Assembly (NCBI GenBank): GCA_032622095.1
Contig: CP136069.1
Coordinates: 87,688,958-87,752,957, forward strand
DNA from: Siphonodentalium dalli
Lineage: Eukaryota > Mollusca > Scaphopoda > Gadilida > Siphonodentaliidae
Length of the DNA stretch: 64,000 bases
Reading direction: 5' to 3'
Each line of letters opens with the position of its first letter. The stretch's first letter is position 1. The notes beneath the pieces are model-generated. The model saw only the letters and a program-made list of their open reading frames with translations, was not told the DNA's origin and did not search any database. This document shows positions 11,944 to 24,689 of the stretch, in pieces. The translations under genes and the position numbers were made by a program.

Positions 11944-12431
11944 TTAAAGGTACTCAATCCGACCAGAGGGTCCCCATCTCAACAGATTCCAACAACAACA
12001 ATCCGATCAGAGGGTCCTATATAACTATTTCTTTGGCTTTGGTGGTACAAAATATTTGATTCGAGTCGAGGAACCCATCAAACAAAGCTCAGAGTTATTA
12101 GATATTGATTTTTGAAAATTCTTATGTTCTCGAGATGAGTACTAATAATTGCCGTCAATTTTGTTTCCTGCTCGAGATTTGTACACCAAAACTCTATTCA
12201 AACAGACAAGGATGGATAACTCTAAAACCAAGTGGTAATAATAAGGCAATTTTGACCGAGATCTGGGCCAGAAAGTATTCCCGATAATGAAAAATAATAG
12301 ATTTCTAAAATCGATATCTAACAAATCTGAGCTTTGATGTGTGACTTTCTCGACTCGAATCAAATATTTTTGACCCCCGAAGCCATTGAAATAGTAATTG
12401 AGAGGAGTTTTATCGGATTGAGTACCTTTAA
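11944..12431. mobile_element. Palindromic TTAA MITE (AGGTACTCAATCC ends)
   Basis: TTAA-AGGTACTCAATCCGA at the left mirrors TCGGATTGAGTACCT-TTAA at the right. Inner segments are also mirrored, for example ATTTGATTCGAGTCGAG against CTCGACTCGAATCAAAT. A piggyBac-type non-autonomous element is inferred from the TTAA. The 60- and 106-residue frames inside are by-products. Confidence 0.75.
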
Positions 12432-13099
12432 GTGAAATATAAAGGATGCAGTCACACCTCATCGCATATTCTGGTCTCGTTAGCTAACGAAAACGGAATC
12501 CACAAAAGACATGCACTTTGCATGGGCAGAGCTCGATTTAACCAATCAGTGGTAACTCCATTCAGACTGGGATGGAGGGTGGGAACAACACCTGAAATAC
12601 TATGATTGACGTCGGTGTTTGTTTGTTGTCTAACCAATCACAATGCGACTATTAATGAAAGAAGTCAGTACACGCATTGCACGGACTTCAACGGGGAGGA
12701 CAGTGTTGACATTGCAAACAGTGTCAAACTGACATCATTGCTATAATTAACTAGGTCAGCCGTGAACGTTTTCAGTGTCATGGAACTTGTTATACATGGA
12801 GCGATAATTGCGCACTCTCGTGTCAAATATATCTGAGTACATGTCAGGAGGTTTATATAGGGTACCGGTACTCACTCCCTGCATGCCATATACATGATTC
12901 GTGCTTGTGAATTAAAACAGGTTTTGACTATATGGCTGTGGCAATGACTGCTTGATGGAGCCATACCAAGAATCGTCAAGGAAAAGTGTTTTAATTGCTG
13001 TATCGTTTTTATTAAGTTAATAAACACTGCAAACCTAATAAATAAACGAACCCAATAGCAATAGACCTATATACTCTAGTATGCGGTGATGTTTACTAT

Positions 13100-13425
13100 T
13101 TTACCGGCCCGACACCCATGAATATATTCCGCAAATTTTCCGGAACGAGGTCCGCATGCATTCAAATTCCGATAACGTTGGGGTGAATTCTGCAATTATT
13201 TCCGCAAATTCCGAAAGAGGAAACTAAAATGCCGAAAACGTCTGACGTATTCCGAAAAAAATCTGTAAACGTCATCTTCCTTTCCGCAAACCTTAGCGCT
13301 ATTTTCCGAAAGAAGGAACGTAATTACCGAAAAAATTTCCGCAAACAGTTTTCCGCAAAGTGTTCATAACGTCATTTGTTTTCGGAAAATACTTTCGGAA
13401 TTCCGCAAAGACCTTTGAGACGCTC
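13100..13425. repeat. TTCCGCAAA/TTTCGGAA motif cluster
   Basis: TTCCGCAAA or TTCCGAAA-like words recur about fifteen times across 325 bp. The opposite-strand frames of 68 and 74 residues here are effects of this repetition, not genes. Confidence 0.6.
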
Positions 13426-13832
13426 CCTAAGCGACGCAAAGCAAACTCGCTCACGAAGTCACTTAAATTAATCGTGCAATTTGTTGGGACCTTCACATGT
13501 ATAGGGCCTACAGTGAAGTACATTATTAAAGAATACGTAGGCCTATTGGCTATGAGATATATATGATCATTTATTCCCCATGTTATTTGTTCGACTTCAT
13601 AAGGGTCCCTGTCCCCAGATTTTGTATTCTGGAGTATGGAATATCTACGGACGTTAGCCGTAGAGATTCGTACATATATTTATATCGATGTTTTAAAACA
13701 GAAAAATCCCAAATAATTATTAGTTAGAAAATCAAATAAAGAAAATTAATTCCAACAACAAATTTTATGCTCTCGGGCATTAAATTTCCAACTTCTGAAC
13801 ATTTGAAAGAACTGTACCATACCCCCCACCCA

Positions 13833-13978
13833 CCCCCCCCCCCCCCCCCCCCACCAACTTCACTGTCAGCAGCTAGGTCCCTGGTAATCCTAAAATGACG
13901 TGCCGGTTTGTGACATTCCAACCCACAATGAGTGGGTGCAAATGAAATTTCATGGACTTGGGCATTTGGTTCAAAGGA

Positions 13979-14015
<37 letters not shown>
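13833..14015. repeat. C20 run and G33 run 130 bp apart
   Basis: Uninterrupted C tract (13833-13852) and uninterrupted G tract (13983-14015). The proline-rich and glycine-rich frames that cross them are spurious. Assembled lengths of such tracts are unreliable. Confidence 0.9.
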
Positions 14016-14017
<2 letters not shown>

Positions 14018-14319
14018 GCAGTTAATCGGAAATTCCATGGACCCTTTCCCCTAAGCGAAAATCCTCTAGCTATAACCGAATGTTGAAGTAGGCCTACATG
14101 CACCTGTTGGAAATTACAACCAATATTGTGTTACAAATAGAATATAACATATTTGGAAAACACAGTCTGGTTCAGATGAGTGCTGCAAATATACTTAAAT
14201 AAGGACAGGTTAGGACACAAGAACTTAAGGAGAAATCACTTATTTTGTCTCACTTCTGACTCACTAGCTGTCGGTATCATTGGGCGCACGTATGAAGAAT
14301 TGTATTGTTTACGATACCA

Positions 14320-15160
14320 CAATCACTGGGTTTACAGTATTCTCAGAAACCGACGATGTGGCAAAATAAAGCACTACTGTAAACCCCACGTTTTGCGTAC
14401 ATTTTAAACGTGGGTTTGATATAGAATGGCAGATTGCAAATGTTAGATGATCCACGCGATACAGAATGTATACTATAAACCGGTGTGGTGGGGAATAACT
14501 TACTCCATGGGTCTTTATTCTTCTATTGATGATGGTTTGCATATTAAACGGTGACCGTTGATCCAAATGAGGACATGTTACCTAATCGCAAAAAACACTT
14601 GTACGAAATAAACATTTGCATTGTTTACAGCACCACTCAGCACTGGTTTACGGTACCGTCTAATTTTATTATAATTCGACGAAGTAACAAATTTAGGGAG
14701 AGGTCAAGTGACCAATACTGAATTGGCAAATCTCCGCAGCTAAAGTCAGAGTTGCAAACATTTCTGGGTGTGACTGTGTGCGGTATTGAAAACAATTACA
14801 CATTTATTTGGCAGGTCGGCTTAGACTTTGTTCCTTTAGAAAGTTGATGTATCTATTTTTTTTATTTTTTATTGATTTTTCCAAACTTGGTCGTGTTGTA
14901 ACTTTGATTCCAGAAAACAATTCTCAAAAATAAATTTATAGCAAAAAAGCCCAGCCGTGTAGACCGTTTAATCACATTGCTGCTTTAGTGCCCATATAAC
15001 TGCTTCATATTTTACTTTTGCTGGGGAGATTTGCATGGAAATTCCCATTCAAACATGGTCTCTTGAACTGCCCCTTAATAGCACTTGCTTTACGAGAATT
15101 CAGACATTGGCCACATCAAAACGCAGGTTTGAAATATGACACGGAAAATAGCATGAGTTG
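14320..15160. repeat. Interspersed repeat with GGGTTTACAGTATTCTCAG
   Basis: Shares CACTGGGTTTACNGTATTCTC and CCGACGATGT segments with 6737-6890. Its later part (GTTGCAAACATTTCTGGGTG) resembles 11415-11480, so it is a multi-copy dispersed sequence. No coding capacity is recognised. Confidence 0.5.
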
Positions 15161-15257
15161 CCTTATACTATAAATTTGGTCTGGGGGGGGGGACATTTAT
15201 TTGTGACTTAATTTAATCTTCTGTTTATAAAAGTTTCATTAATATACGGAGTTTGAA

Positions 15258-15585
15258 TTGTCCGACATTAACCAAATCCGAGATTTAGTAAATCGGAGAA
15301 ATTATTATACAAAACTCAAATCACATCGTCGTTTTGATATCGGAGAAAACTCCGATGAAATCTGATAAAATCGGAGTTTTAACATCGTAGTTTTCATATC
15401 GGAGAAAAACTCTGATTTCATCGGAGTTTTTGTTCAGTGTTCATCGGAATTTTCACCGGAATTGATCGGAGTTCTCCGATCTGAGAAATTCCGATGATGA
15501 AGGGAGAAATTTCCGATTAAAACTCCGATTAAAAGCTCCGATCACCGACGGAAACTCCGTCGGAATTGGACAAGGTCCCTTAATA
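15258..15585. mobile_element. TCCGAT/ATCGGA motif-rich element, copy 2
   Basis: ATCGGAGTTTT, TCCGAT and their inverses recur throughout. It ends CGTCGGAATTGGACAAGGTCCCT, the inverse of the start of the copy at 6233. A third element with a similar tip (TTAGGGACCTTGTC at 42625) has a different inner motif. Confidence 0.6.
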
Positions 15586-15594
15586 GCAGAATTA

Positions 15595-15738
15595 ATTTAC
15601 AAAACTCGTCCAGTAAATTAGGTCTGGACCTCGCCAAAGGCTCGATCCAGATATAATTTACCAGACTCGTTTTGTAAATTCTGCTATAAATTCGTCCAGT
15701 AAATTAGGTCTGGACCTCGCCAAAGGCTAGATCCAGAG
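15595..15738. repeat. Small direct and inverted repeat (GTCCAGTAAATTAGGTCTGG)
   Basis: The segment GTCCAGTAAATTAGGTCTGG with CCTCGCCAAAGGCT occurs twice, 89 bp apart. Between them the reverse form (TATAATTTACCAGACTCG) makes a foldback. Confidence 0.7.
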
Positions 15739-15754
15739 AGTTGTGGGGGGAATC

Positions 15755-15950
15755 AGCTTGTACATCCATCATCTGTCCACGGACACAAATTTGTCCAATG
15801 TTTTTCTCAGTTTTTTTTATCATTTTCCATGAAACTTGGCACAGACATCAACCACCATGGAAACCTGTGCACGTGCGATTATGATGTCTGTCAGACTTTT
15901 TTTGGTGGAGTTGTCCCCCTTTTTGGACAGATAATTTTTTCTACCATTCA
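15755..15950. repeat. Interspersed repeat N, inverted partial copy
   Basis: Reverse of the GTGCACATGTTCCCATGGTAG region of copies at 5775 and 41190 (here CACCATGGAAACCTGTGCAC). Confidence 0.7.
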
Positions 15951-16529
15951 GTGATCAAAACATATATTGGAATGGTCCATTATACATCTGGAGGGAAATG
16001 CAGACAATTGGCAAACTTTAACATAATATAACTGCACAAAGGTGCATTTTTCAGGCATAGCGAGTACTGTACATTTAAACGGAGTGGTATTATACAACCA
16101 GTACAGTGGGCAACACCCTGTAACAAGAACACAATTTGATGAAGTTATAACAACTAAGCCATGCAGATTTCTATATGTCACTGGTGATAACTGAAGGTCT
16201 TATTGAGCCCATGCAGGTTTGGTATGATTTTATACAGAGATACCAGCCAACAATAGCTGTCTGTAAACAAAACTTGCTACTCATTTGTGTGAAATTAGGA
16301 TGTTCATTTTGGACTCTTCGAAGTCAATAACCCTTTTCCAGGAAAATATTTAGCATGGAACTATTTTTGGTGGTAATTTGTTGGTATATCGAGCAAATAA
16401 CAAAATTGTACTCGCCTTTCAACTTACTTTCTTTTTCTCCGCCTCGATTTACAGTATTGCGAAAACGCATAAAAATGATAACTTTTGTTTATCCACATGC
16501 AGTGTACTCGTCAATGAGTTTTTAGTAGT

Positions 16530-16777
16530 ATAACCCTTCCATGACTGGAGCTTCCTGAAATTTTGCGAAAACCCTTTGCCAATGCATTCTTTTATATATG
16601 TGAGTTGCATATTAAGAGGATACATTGGCCTGGCAATATTTACCATGACCTTGTATGACAGTGCATTCTCTTATTCATGTCAGGCTCCCTATGGGGGACT
16701 GACATATATATAAGAGAATGCTCTGGCACAGGATCTTTAATGCTGCACTCATGCAGCTCTTGTCATGAAAGGGTTAA
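16530..16777. mobile_element. TTAA foldback, family B copy 2
   Basis: Ends CCCTTCCATGACTGGAGC and GTCATGAAAGGG-TTAA; the left flank is ATAA rather than TTAA. It lies 38 bp past the donor of SRCR exon 11. Confidence 0.8.
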
Positions 16778-16815
16778 AGAAAGGGATAAACTGAGTACAT
16801 AGACAGGAAACATAC

Positions 16816-16976
16816 CTGGCATATAACACACTACACCAACGTCCTCATAGTGGCCGCATGAACTAATATGTTCACGGAATTTACATTCGGATAGGGATGA
16901 TTCCAAACCAGTACATCCCAAGCTTGTAAGCCATATTTTCCCAGTGCCAGATCCAAAAGAGCTAGCATATCCTTTC
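16816..16976 (-). CDS. Exon 11: group A SRCR domain, C-terminal half
   Basis: This 161-bp exon runs phase 2 to phase 1, with acceptor TTACAG and donor CCAG|GTATGT. It encodes [32 protein letters not shown] and [12 protein letters not shown]. These match the 'G.G.IWL..V.C.G.E.SL..C......C.H.EDVGV.C' end of SRCR domains. With exon 10 the domain has six cysteines, the group A pattern. SRCR domains act in ligand binding in scavenger and immune receptors and in some proteases; the ligand here is unknown. A TTAA foldback begins 38 bp past the donor. Confidence 0.95.
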
Positions 16977-17039
16977 CTGTAAGGTGTAAATATTGAAAGT
17001 GTAAATGAAACTGTATTTCAAAATGGAGAGGGGATAATG

Positions 17040-17405
17040 TCCTACATTACACTCAATGGAGCGACAAGTAAAGCAGAAATTTTAAATGTTTATGTAATAC
17101 TACATATGAAGTTTGGGATCAATCAGATTAAAAATGATGGCATGCCAGCTGCATGCCAAAGTATTTAGTCATGCAAAGAGTAAATCCAAGAACCATCTAG
17201 AAATGATCACAAACATGCCTGTAAATTTTGCAAACATTTCTCCAATAAATATGGGCTTTATTAAAGGCATTCATAAAAAATTGTATAGCTCCCATCTGGA
17301 GGTCACTCCGGAGATTCATATGAAGTTTGGGATGAATCAAATGTATTTATCTCAAAGATTTCAAGAACATAATTTAAAAAAAACTATTTCAAGACTGAAT
17401 ATATG
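17040..17405. repeat. Interspersed repeat M, copy 1
   Basis: Contains the landmarks CTCCCATCTGGAGGTCACTC, GCATGCCAAAGTATTTAGTC and CCTGTAAATTTTGCAAACAT, seen again at 34990-35580, 38970-39437, 52070-52415 and 53035-53515. The 97-residue frame inside is not conserved among copies and is not called a gene. Confidence 0.65.
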
Positions 17406-17929
17406 AATATCTTTTTTGTGAATAAACAAGACAGTCAATGACTGTGGGATCGTTCACCAGACTGCAAAGACTGATAAGACTGGGCCCACTCTGGAGACCA
17501 CAACAGTCAGAACTTTTCATAATCACTTTAAAAGAAGTAGATTTTAACAGGATATGTGGCTAGAGAGACTTCAAGTATGTAGATTGGTGAAAATCCACCT
17601 TGAAATTACCAACTGTACACTACTGATCACCCCCCTCCTCCAGCTCAACAAGTCCCCTCCCGACCGGGCTCCAGACTCCCAAGACTTAGGTTGGAATTTC
17701 ACAACCGACACCTCAAACTTTCTCAATTGTTGGAAATTTCCAATTTCACAGGCGCTTTTTTCTAAAAACCATTTAAACATGTTTGAAGCCCAATTATCCA
17801 TTAACCCATAACACAATACATGTATGTCAGATTAATCAGTCAGGTGGTTCCAAGGTAGATGTTTTAATGAATTTGGTATTTCAATGATTTTATTAGACAC
17901 AAAAGTGTTAACTCCCCATAGCCCGCCAT

Positions 17930-18600
17930 TTCTTGACAGGTTGACCTCATTTTAACAAATCTGAATCTCAGTCACTAAAGGATCCTCCTGATTCCTCCAT
18001 ACTATATGTAAGCTAAATAGTCCAACCTCTCTTGAGAAGACATTTTAAGAATTACTATAGAGACACATTGTTATGTCCCTGGGTCCCACCCTATTTAACC
18101 TGGTGACCCTATCTGAATAAATTTGAATCCCAGACACCAAAGAACCCTTCATACATATCATAAATATCAGTAAAATAGACCTGATGGTCCTTGTGAAGGA
18201 AGCATATTAAGAGGGAAACTGTCCTTCGCTTGGCCCCTATTTGACCAGGTTACCACATTTAAAAAAATCTGAATTGCAGTCAAGGAAGAACATTACATGC
18301 TGTATAAGCCAACTAGTTCTTGCAAACATATTTTAAGAATTACAATGTAGTGAAATAGTTAAGTCTCTGGCTCTGCCCTTATTTGACTTTGTGATCCCAT
18401 TTTCACAAATCTGTCACCCAAGGTAATTTCATACCAAATATAAGCAAAATAGGCCATTTGATTCTTGCATAGAACACATATCATGAATTACTATGGAGAG
18501 AAAGAGCAATGTAGCTGGCCTTGCACCTACTTGACCTGGTGACCCTGATTGAACAAATCTGAATCACAATCACCAAAGGAGTAAGCCTGCAAATAGCATG
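17930..18600. repeat. Interspersed repeat L, tandem units, copy 1
   Basis: About four degenerate ~165-bp units with TTGACCTGGTGACCC, ACAAATCTGAATCNCAGTCAC and AAGAATTACTATGGAG. The same units recur at 24690-25220. Confidence 0.7.
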
Positions 18601-18689
18601 TCTGTTCCTAGATTGTATGTGCCTGGCCTCAAGCAACACAATGTATTATACAATCAAGCCTTGAAATAGTGTGATAGTGTGTCTGTCAT

Positions 18690-19018
18690 TTGCAGAATAA
18701 GGTCCCCAAAGGGTGAATTTAGTGACGCTAAGGCCCTCAACTGCTATGGCAGACCTAGGATAAGATTGAAGTTCCCCAGTTGAAGTTGGGCACCTCAATT
18801 ATGAATTTTATCTTCTGCAAATTAGGGGATATAGAAACTTCCTAGAAGGGAAATGTAACTAACAACAATGTTAATTCGATACTATAGATACTTCCCAGAA
18901 GATGATGCCTAAGCAGAATGAGGTCTCCAGAGGGTGAATTTGGTGATGCTAGGCCATTGTGCGGGATAGCATCACTAAATTCACCCTCTGGGGACCTCAT
19001 TCTGCAAATGACAGGCAT
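18690..19018. repeat. Foldback cluster of the GGTGAATTTAGTGACGC family
   Basis: Contains a clean hairpin at 18915-19010, where AGAATGAGGTCTCCAGAGGG mirrors CCCTCTGGGGACCTCATTCT, and a second half-copy at 18692-18740. Related to 1374-1465. Confidence 0.7.
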
Positions 19019-19629
19019 GCTATTTGCCCTGATTTGAACAATACATGATAGATTGGGAATTTATGACTTCTAGCAGATCTCAAGGGAATGTTTATAAAAA
19101 TGTCAGATTTCACTTGACATGATTGTGTAGGCATACCCAGCATACAGTTACAGCCAAATTAAATGCTTCTTATTAATGATTCTCTGTCAAGAATTTGAGT
19201 AAATTTTATTTTTGGGACCAGGCCCGGGTGGCAGAAGCAGTGAACTTGAGTGAAGGGCCAGGGGGCACAACCTTCAGAAATGTAATGGCATTAGTTTTTC
19301 AATTTTCAAAAAATGTTAAACAATATATAAATATATATAATTGACCATGGAGTTAAATACATTTTTTTTTTTTTCACCCACTGACCGACGCGCGAAGCGC
19401 GTCCAGTGGGTGTACTATAATCGTAGGACTCATGCGTTTCTGCAGAACTGAACTAGTGTCTATGCGTTTCTGCTGAGCTGCACTGACGTTTGATCGCAAA
19501 ATAAAATTATTATCATTATCAAAGCACACGTTTGGATAACACCGCCATAAACTGTTTCATATTATGCTGTTGAGCTCATATCGTCAATAAAATTAGAGTT
19601 ATAACTCATTAAACAAGAGATGGACTGTC

Positions 19630-20775
19630 GTCCGGTGCATACCCCCTCATGGTATACCGCCTAGTGTGGGCACATCTATAACTTATGATGGCTATACTCA
19701 GACATATGGACCCAGAAATCAGCATTTTCATATAAACAAAGATGAATAACTTTAGAACAAAAAACCAAAACAAACATTTGAATGTGCCATTAACTGTCCT
19801 CATAGTGGTGAACATCCATACAAAATTTCATTGAGATCCGAGCATTACTGTTCAAGTTATGAGCTGAACAGACATCGGATGGATCAAACAGCCAACATTT
19901 CCAGATAAACAAAGATGAATTACTCTAGAATGGAAAAGCAGAACAGAACAATGGAACCCCCTATTGAATGTCCTCATAGCAGTGAACATCTATACCAAAT
20001 TCCATTGAGATCCCAGCACAACTGTTGAAGTTACGACATGAAGACACCAGACGGACCAAAAAGCCAACATTTATTTCCAGATGAACAAAGATGAGTAACT
20101 CTAGAATGGAAAAGCGGAACAAAACGATGGAACCCTCTTTTTAATGTCCTCATAGTAGTGAACATCCATACCAAATCCCATAGAGATCCCAGTACAACTG
20201 TCGAAGTTACAATATGAACAGACACCAGACGAACCAAAAAGCCAACATTTCCAGATGAACAAAGATGTATAACTCTAGAATGGAAAATCCGAACAAAACG
20301 ATGGAACCCTCTATTGAATGCCCTCATAGTAGTGAACATCCATACAAAATTTCATTGAGATCCGAGCACGACTGTTCAGGTTATGACATGAACAGACACC
20401 AGATGGACCAAAACTCCAACATTTAAAGATAAACAAAGATGAATAACTCTAGAATGGAAAATTTGGTTGAGATCCCAGCACAACTGTTGAAGTTACGACA
20501 TGAACAGACACCAGACGTACCAAAAAGCCACTATTTCCAGATAAACAAAGATGAATAACTCTAGAATGGAAAATCCAAACAAAACGATGGAACCCTCTAT
20601 TAAATGTCCTCATAATAGTGAACATCCATACCTAATTTCATTGAGATCCGAGCACTACTGTTCAAGTTATGACACGAACAGACATCGGACGGACGTACGG
20701 ACTCACGGACGCACGGACGGACGGACAGGTGCAAAACAGTATACCCCCCTTTTTTTTAAATAAGGGGGTATAACT
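19630..20775. repeat. Interspersed repeat K, ~175-bp tandem units, copy 1
   Basis: GATGAATAACTCTAGAATGG recurs near 19740, 19915, 20090, 20265, 20440 and 20550, alternating with AGTGAACATCCATACCAAAT. It ends in a GGACGGACGGACAGG tract and AAGGGGGTATAAC. Relatives are at 48890-49070 and 63294-63815. Frames in it are spurious. Confidence 0.8.
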
Positions 20776-21445
20776 AAGAATTACTGCTAACGTATTTCTA
20801 CCAATTGGGTAACTAGATTCAGGTTGAGCTGGAACTTGAGAAATTTTTAATTTCAACCAATTGAAATGCCGCTGGAATTGGAAAGGGTTAAGGTTGTGGG
20901 GCAACGCAAATGACGTCATCGAAAACAAGGCGCCTCAAAGTGAGTCAAAAATCGTACACAGTACATGTCTCGCTTCGTCTCGGAATCGTGATTTAAATTC
21001 ATTCATTATGACTGTTACTGTGTCCTAAGATATTAAAAACTTGTGGAATGTGCTTAGGAAGGATTGTTTTTATAACTAATAAGTGGGATTTACCTCCCAA
21101 AAAGGTGAGTTTCAGGCCTGCATTTGTTGTCAATCTGTATTATCTGATTCTGACAGCGCTCGTCTGCAACTGTAACTTAGTGTAAGTGTAATTGGCAGAA
21201 TTCGCGTGTTTGACTAAACGTTTTCTCCACTCGATTCTCTCAAACTGCACAATACTCGGTCAAATTCTTTCAATAATTCTATCTAAATACATCTTAGCTA
21301 TTATTCGGATCAGATCTCCCCGTCGAGAAAGCGATATGTTGACCAAAACGACACTTGAGAAAGTTGTTTACATTTTGAGCGCACACTGTGACACTGCCTG
21401 CGTCACCACTGGTCACAGTACACGCTCGATTTTTATCATGGAAAC
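20776..21445. other. Intronic DNA, nothing recognised
   Basis: The 93-residue plus frame at 21192-21473 runs into the 177-bp satellite and shows no domain. Confidence 0.45.
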
Positions 21446-22135
21446 AAATCAATTTCTTCCATCTAAAAGATAATTACGTGCTGGACCCTGTCATTTTAGG
21501 AATATATAAGTATTCCACGCAGACATACCTCAGACTCAGCTTAAAATTTTGAAAAATAACAGTTTTATCGACATAAATCGATTTGAATGGGAAAATCCTG
21601 TGTTAAAATTTATCATCGAAAAAAAATAATTTCTTCCATCTAAAAAATAATTACGTGCTGTACCCTGTCATTTTAGGAATATATAAGTATTCCACACAGA
21701 CACACCAAGTTTAAGCTTAAAATTTTGAAAAATAAGAGTTTTATCGACATAAATCGATTTGAATAGCAAATCCCATGTTAAAATTTATCATCGAAAAAAA
21801 TTAATTTCTTCCATCTAAAAAATAATTACGTGCTGTACCCTGTCATTTTAGGAATATATAAGTATTCCACACAGACACACCAAGTCTCAGCTTAAAATTT
21901 TGAAAAATAAGAGTTTTATCGACATAAATCGATTTGAATAGCAAATCCCATGTTAAAATTTATCATCGAAAAAAATTAATTTCTTCCATCTAAAAAATAA
22001 TTACGTGCTGTACCCTGTCATTTTAGGAATATATAAGTATTCCACACAGACACACCAAGTTTCAGCTTAAAATTTTGAAAAATAAGAATTTTATCGACAT
22101 AAATCAATTTTAATGGCAGATCATATGTTAAATAA
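21446..22135. repeat. 177-bp tandem satellite, four units
   Basis: ATAATTACGTGCTGTACCCTG starts near 21467, 21643, 21820 and 21996, giving a 176-177 bp period. Copies 2-4 are almost identical over the whole unit, including CGACATAAATCGATTTGAAT, so the expansion is recent; unit 1 is more diverged. Confidence 0.88.
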
Positions 22136-23166
22136 ATTTTAGGGCCCTGCGAATGTTTTCTGAGCTGTTCCATATTGGCCACCAGAGTCCATATTTGACA
22201 GGTTCTACCTGATAATTGTGCGACAGTACAGTCGCGTTACTTTATATGTCAACATTGGTCATTATCACCCGACAAATTTATTTCGGTCTATCGTATCAAC
22301 CGCCTGACTAAGTGTCAACATTGGTCTTTATCGCTCCACTAATTTTTATCATCTCATCGGTATGAATTCCATATCCAATTATCCACATATAACCAACCGA
22401 ACCTCTAATCCCGGTCCAATTTTTTTTTCTTCATCGCTATAGTCAAGTTACGTAATACTACAGTACAGTCGCGATGCATCACATGGCAACATTGATCGCT
22501 ATCGCTCTACTAATTTATGTCAGTTCATCGTTCCCCTTTTTCTACGAGTCTATTTAACCAACCCAAGATCTAATCCCGGCCTAAATTATTATTTTAATCC
22601 GTATACCGTAGTTGTGTTACATACATATTTTTATCATTTGATTCCAATTTGCATTGTACCATTATAGAAGTCCATAAATGACTATTCTGGCAATATATAG
22701 AGATAACTAAGATTATGACACCCCCCCCCCCATATTATAGCCTTGTTGCAACAGTAGAGTTGAGATGCATGATATGTCAACATTGGTCGTTATCGCTCTA
22801 CAAATTTATATCGGTTCAACCCTTAGTTCCCTGTATCGCCCACTCCTCCCTCAATTTATTTTTTCATTTGTATTATAGTCTCGTTACGTACATATTTTAT
22901 CTCTTGTAACTTTTGCTTCAACATGCCGAGTTCTGCTGCAGACGATACAAAACTGACAACATTTCGAAATGTAAGCAGGCTTCAAACTCATCTTATCCAA
23001 GAAACTTGTGTATAAGGTGTACTCGCATTTGTTGCGTTAAAAACCAAAGGTCCCAAGTCAAGGTCCAAAATCCCCAACACACTGATGTGAGGTTTAATGA
23101 TAACTCACATCTACATAACCTAACCAATATAAGGATGTGAGGTGTAATGATAACTCCATCCACATA
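22136..23166. other. Intronic DNA with weak internal repetition
   Basis: Phrases such as TCAACATTGGTCNTTATCGC and ACAGTACAGTCGCG recur three or four times at roughly 250-bp intervals, so this is probably an old tandem repeat. No gene is recognised. Confidence 0.4.
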
Positions 23167-23295
23167 CAGTAATGTCCAAAGTAATTGACCACTTAACCAC
23201 AGCAGAATTATATGTAATTTTTCAGGATTTTAAATCCTGAAAAATTACCAATAATTCTGCTGTGGTTAAGTGGTCAATTACTTTGGGCATTACTG
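23167..23295. mobile_element. Hairpin MITE, family A copy 3 (short form)
   Basis: 129-bp palindrome with TA flanks lacking the TTGTTGCCATTCATC centre. The arms meet at a GGATTTTAAATCC core, so this copy is almost a pure hairpin. Confidence 0.85.
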
Positions 23296-23503
23296 TAACC
23301 AATATAAGGATGTGAGGTTTAATGATAACTCTATCCACATAATGAATATACGGGTGTGATGTTTAATGATAACGCCATCCACATAACTAATAACTATGTG
23401 TGAAAATTAAATAAAAAAATTAAATTCCATGATGGCGTCCAATATGGACTATCTAATTCTGCTCCAAAAACATGTATATTCAATATATGGATGTTTATTG
23501 GAT

Positions 23504-23526
23504 GGGGGGGGGGGGGGGGGGGGGGG
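23504..23526. repeat. G23 run
   Basis: Uninterrupted G tract in intronic DNA; the glycine-rich frame over it is spurious. Confidence 0.9.
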
Positions 23527-23744
23527 AACCGATTATTTCAATGATATTTTAATTCACTGGGATCCAAAACCCGACCTACGGGAGCGCGCTTCGCGCACGA
23601 CTGTATCTTAAGCATATGTGCATATTTAATAAGCCAACAAATGGAATCCCAACAGAGAAGACTGGCGTAGGTCCCTTGCGCATAGACATCGTTGATGATC
23701 TCTATGGGAAACCAACTTGACATTTAATAGACAATTTCGATGAA

Positions 23745-24240
23745 CTGCAATAACTTAAGGAATCTCTAATTGAGCTCAAGCCCAATAAGAATATTCCTTC
23801 AGTTATTGTGCTTAAGCGCAGTTAGAGATACCTTATTGCACTTAAGCACAATGTGATATTCCTGTGCAATAAGGAATATTCTTATTGCGCTTAAGTGTAA
23901 TAAGACATTCCTTATCACACGTAAGCGAAATTACATCAATATTGCACTTAAGCGCAATTAATATCTCTCTCATTAGATCACCCTTGTGCAAATAGTAGAA
24001 TAATCCTATATTTGTTCCACCCATTGTACCATGGAGATGGACTACACCACCTGAATTATAGGGAGTTTATGTTCTATATATAATATATTCCTTATTAATA
24101 GATTCCTTATTGGGTTTTATTATATAAGCGCAATTTGTAAATTCCATTATTGCGCTTAAGCACAGTTAAATATATCCTTATTGCGCTTAATCACAATAGA
24201 GATTCCCTTATTGTGCTTAAGCGCAATTAGTTCTTCTTGC
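23745..24240. repeat. TTGCGCTTAAGCGCAA palindrome array
   Basis: Variants of the self-complementary word ATTGCGCTTAAGCGCAAT recur about a dozen times over 500 bp, at both ends of the stretch, mixed with AAGGAATATTCCTTAT-like palindromes. It probably forms the two motif-saturated ends of one small transposon with a ~100-bp AT-rich middle. Confidence 0.65.
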
Positions 24241-24689
24241 GATTAATTAAAAAAAAAGTTCTAATTGTATTGTAACTATTGTTTTGTCCTTTAATATTTC
24301 CCATACATCATGTACACATATATTATGCTAGAATGGTACTATTATTATTAATACCACTCGTAGTAGATAATACCACCTTACTGTCAATATCCTATCATGG
24401 TTAGTTTCAAATCATAACGTTAATTGTTATTACTATGTGTGTACTGTACATGTACATCAGTCATCAATTAATAATATTTTGCTATTTTGCATGCGAAGTG
24501 GAAGACCCTCCAATAGCTTATCAATACCACTCGGGACAGTGGGTGTTTTTCCTCAATTAATTGAATTTCTTGTTTAAATATTTTAATAAAAAAAAAAAAT
24601 TCCACATTTCTTTTTAAATATTCTTTTATTTTTTAATATATCATTTCTTTTCTTTTCTTTTTTGGTTAAAGAGTTGAATCTGATTTTTT

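Noticed and set aside
13724-14103. Overlapping poly-proline and poly-glycine frames
   Set aside because: Created by the C20 and G33 runs; nothing conserved around them.
17113-17406. 97-residue frame
   Set aside because: Falls in an interspersed repeat whose other copies do not keep the frame open.
21446-22135. CRISPR-like regular repeats
   Set aside because: The whole 177-bp unit is repeated without unique spacers, and this is a eukaryotic genome.
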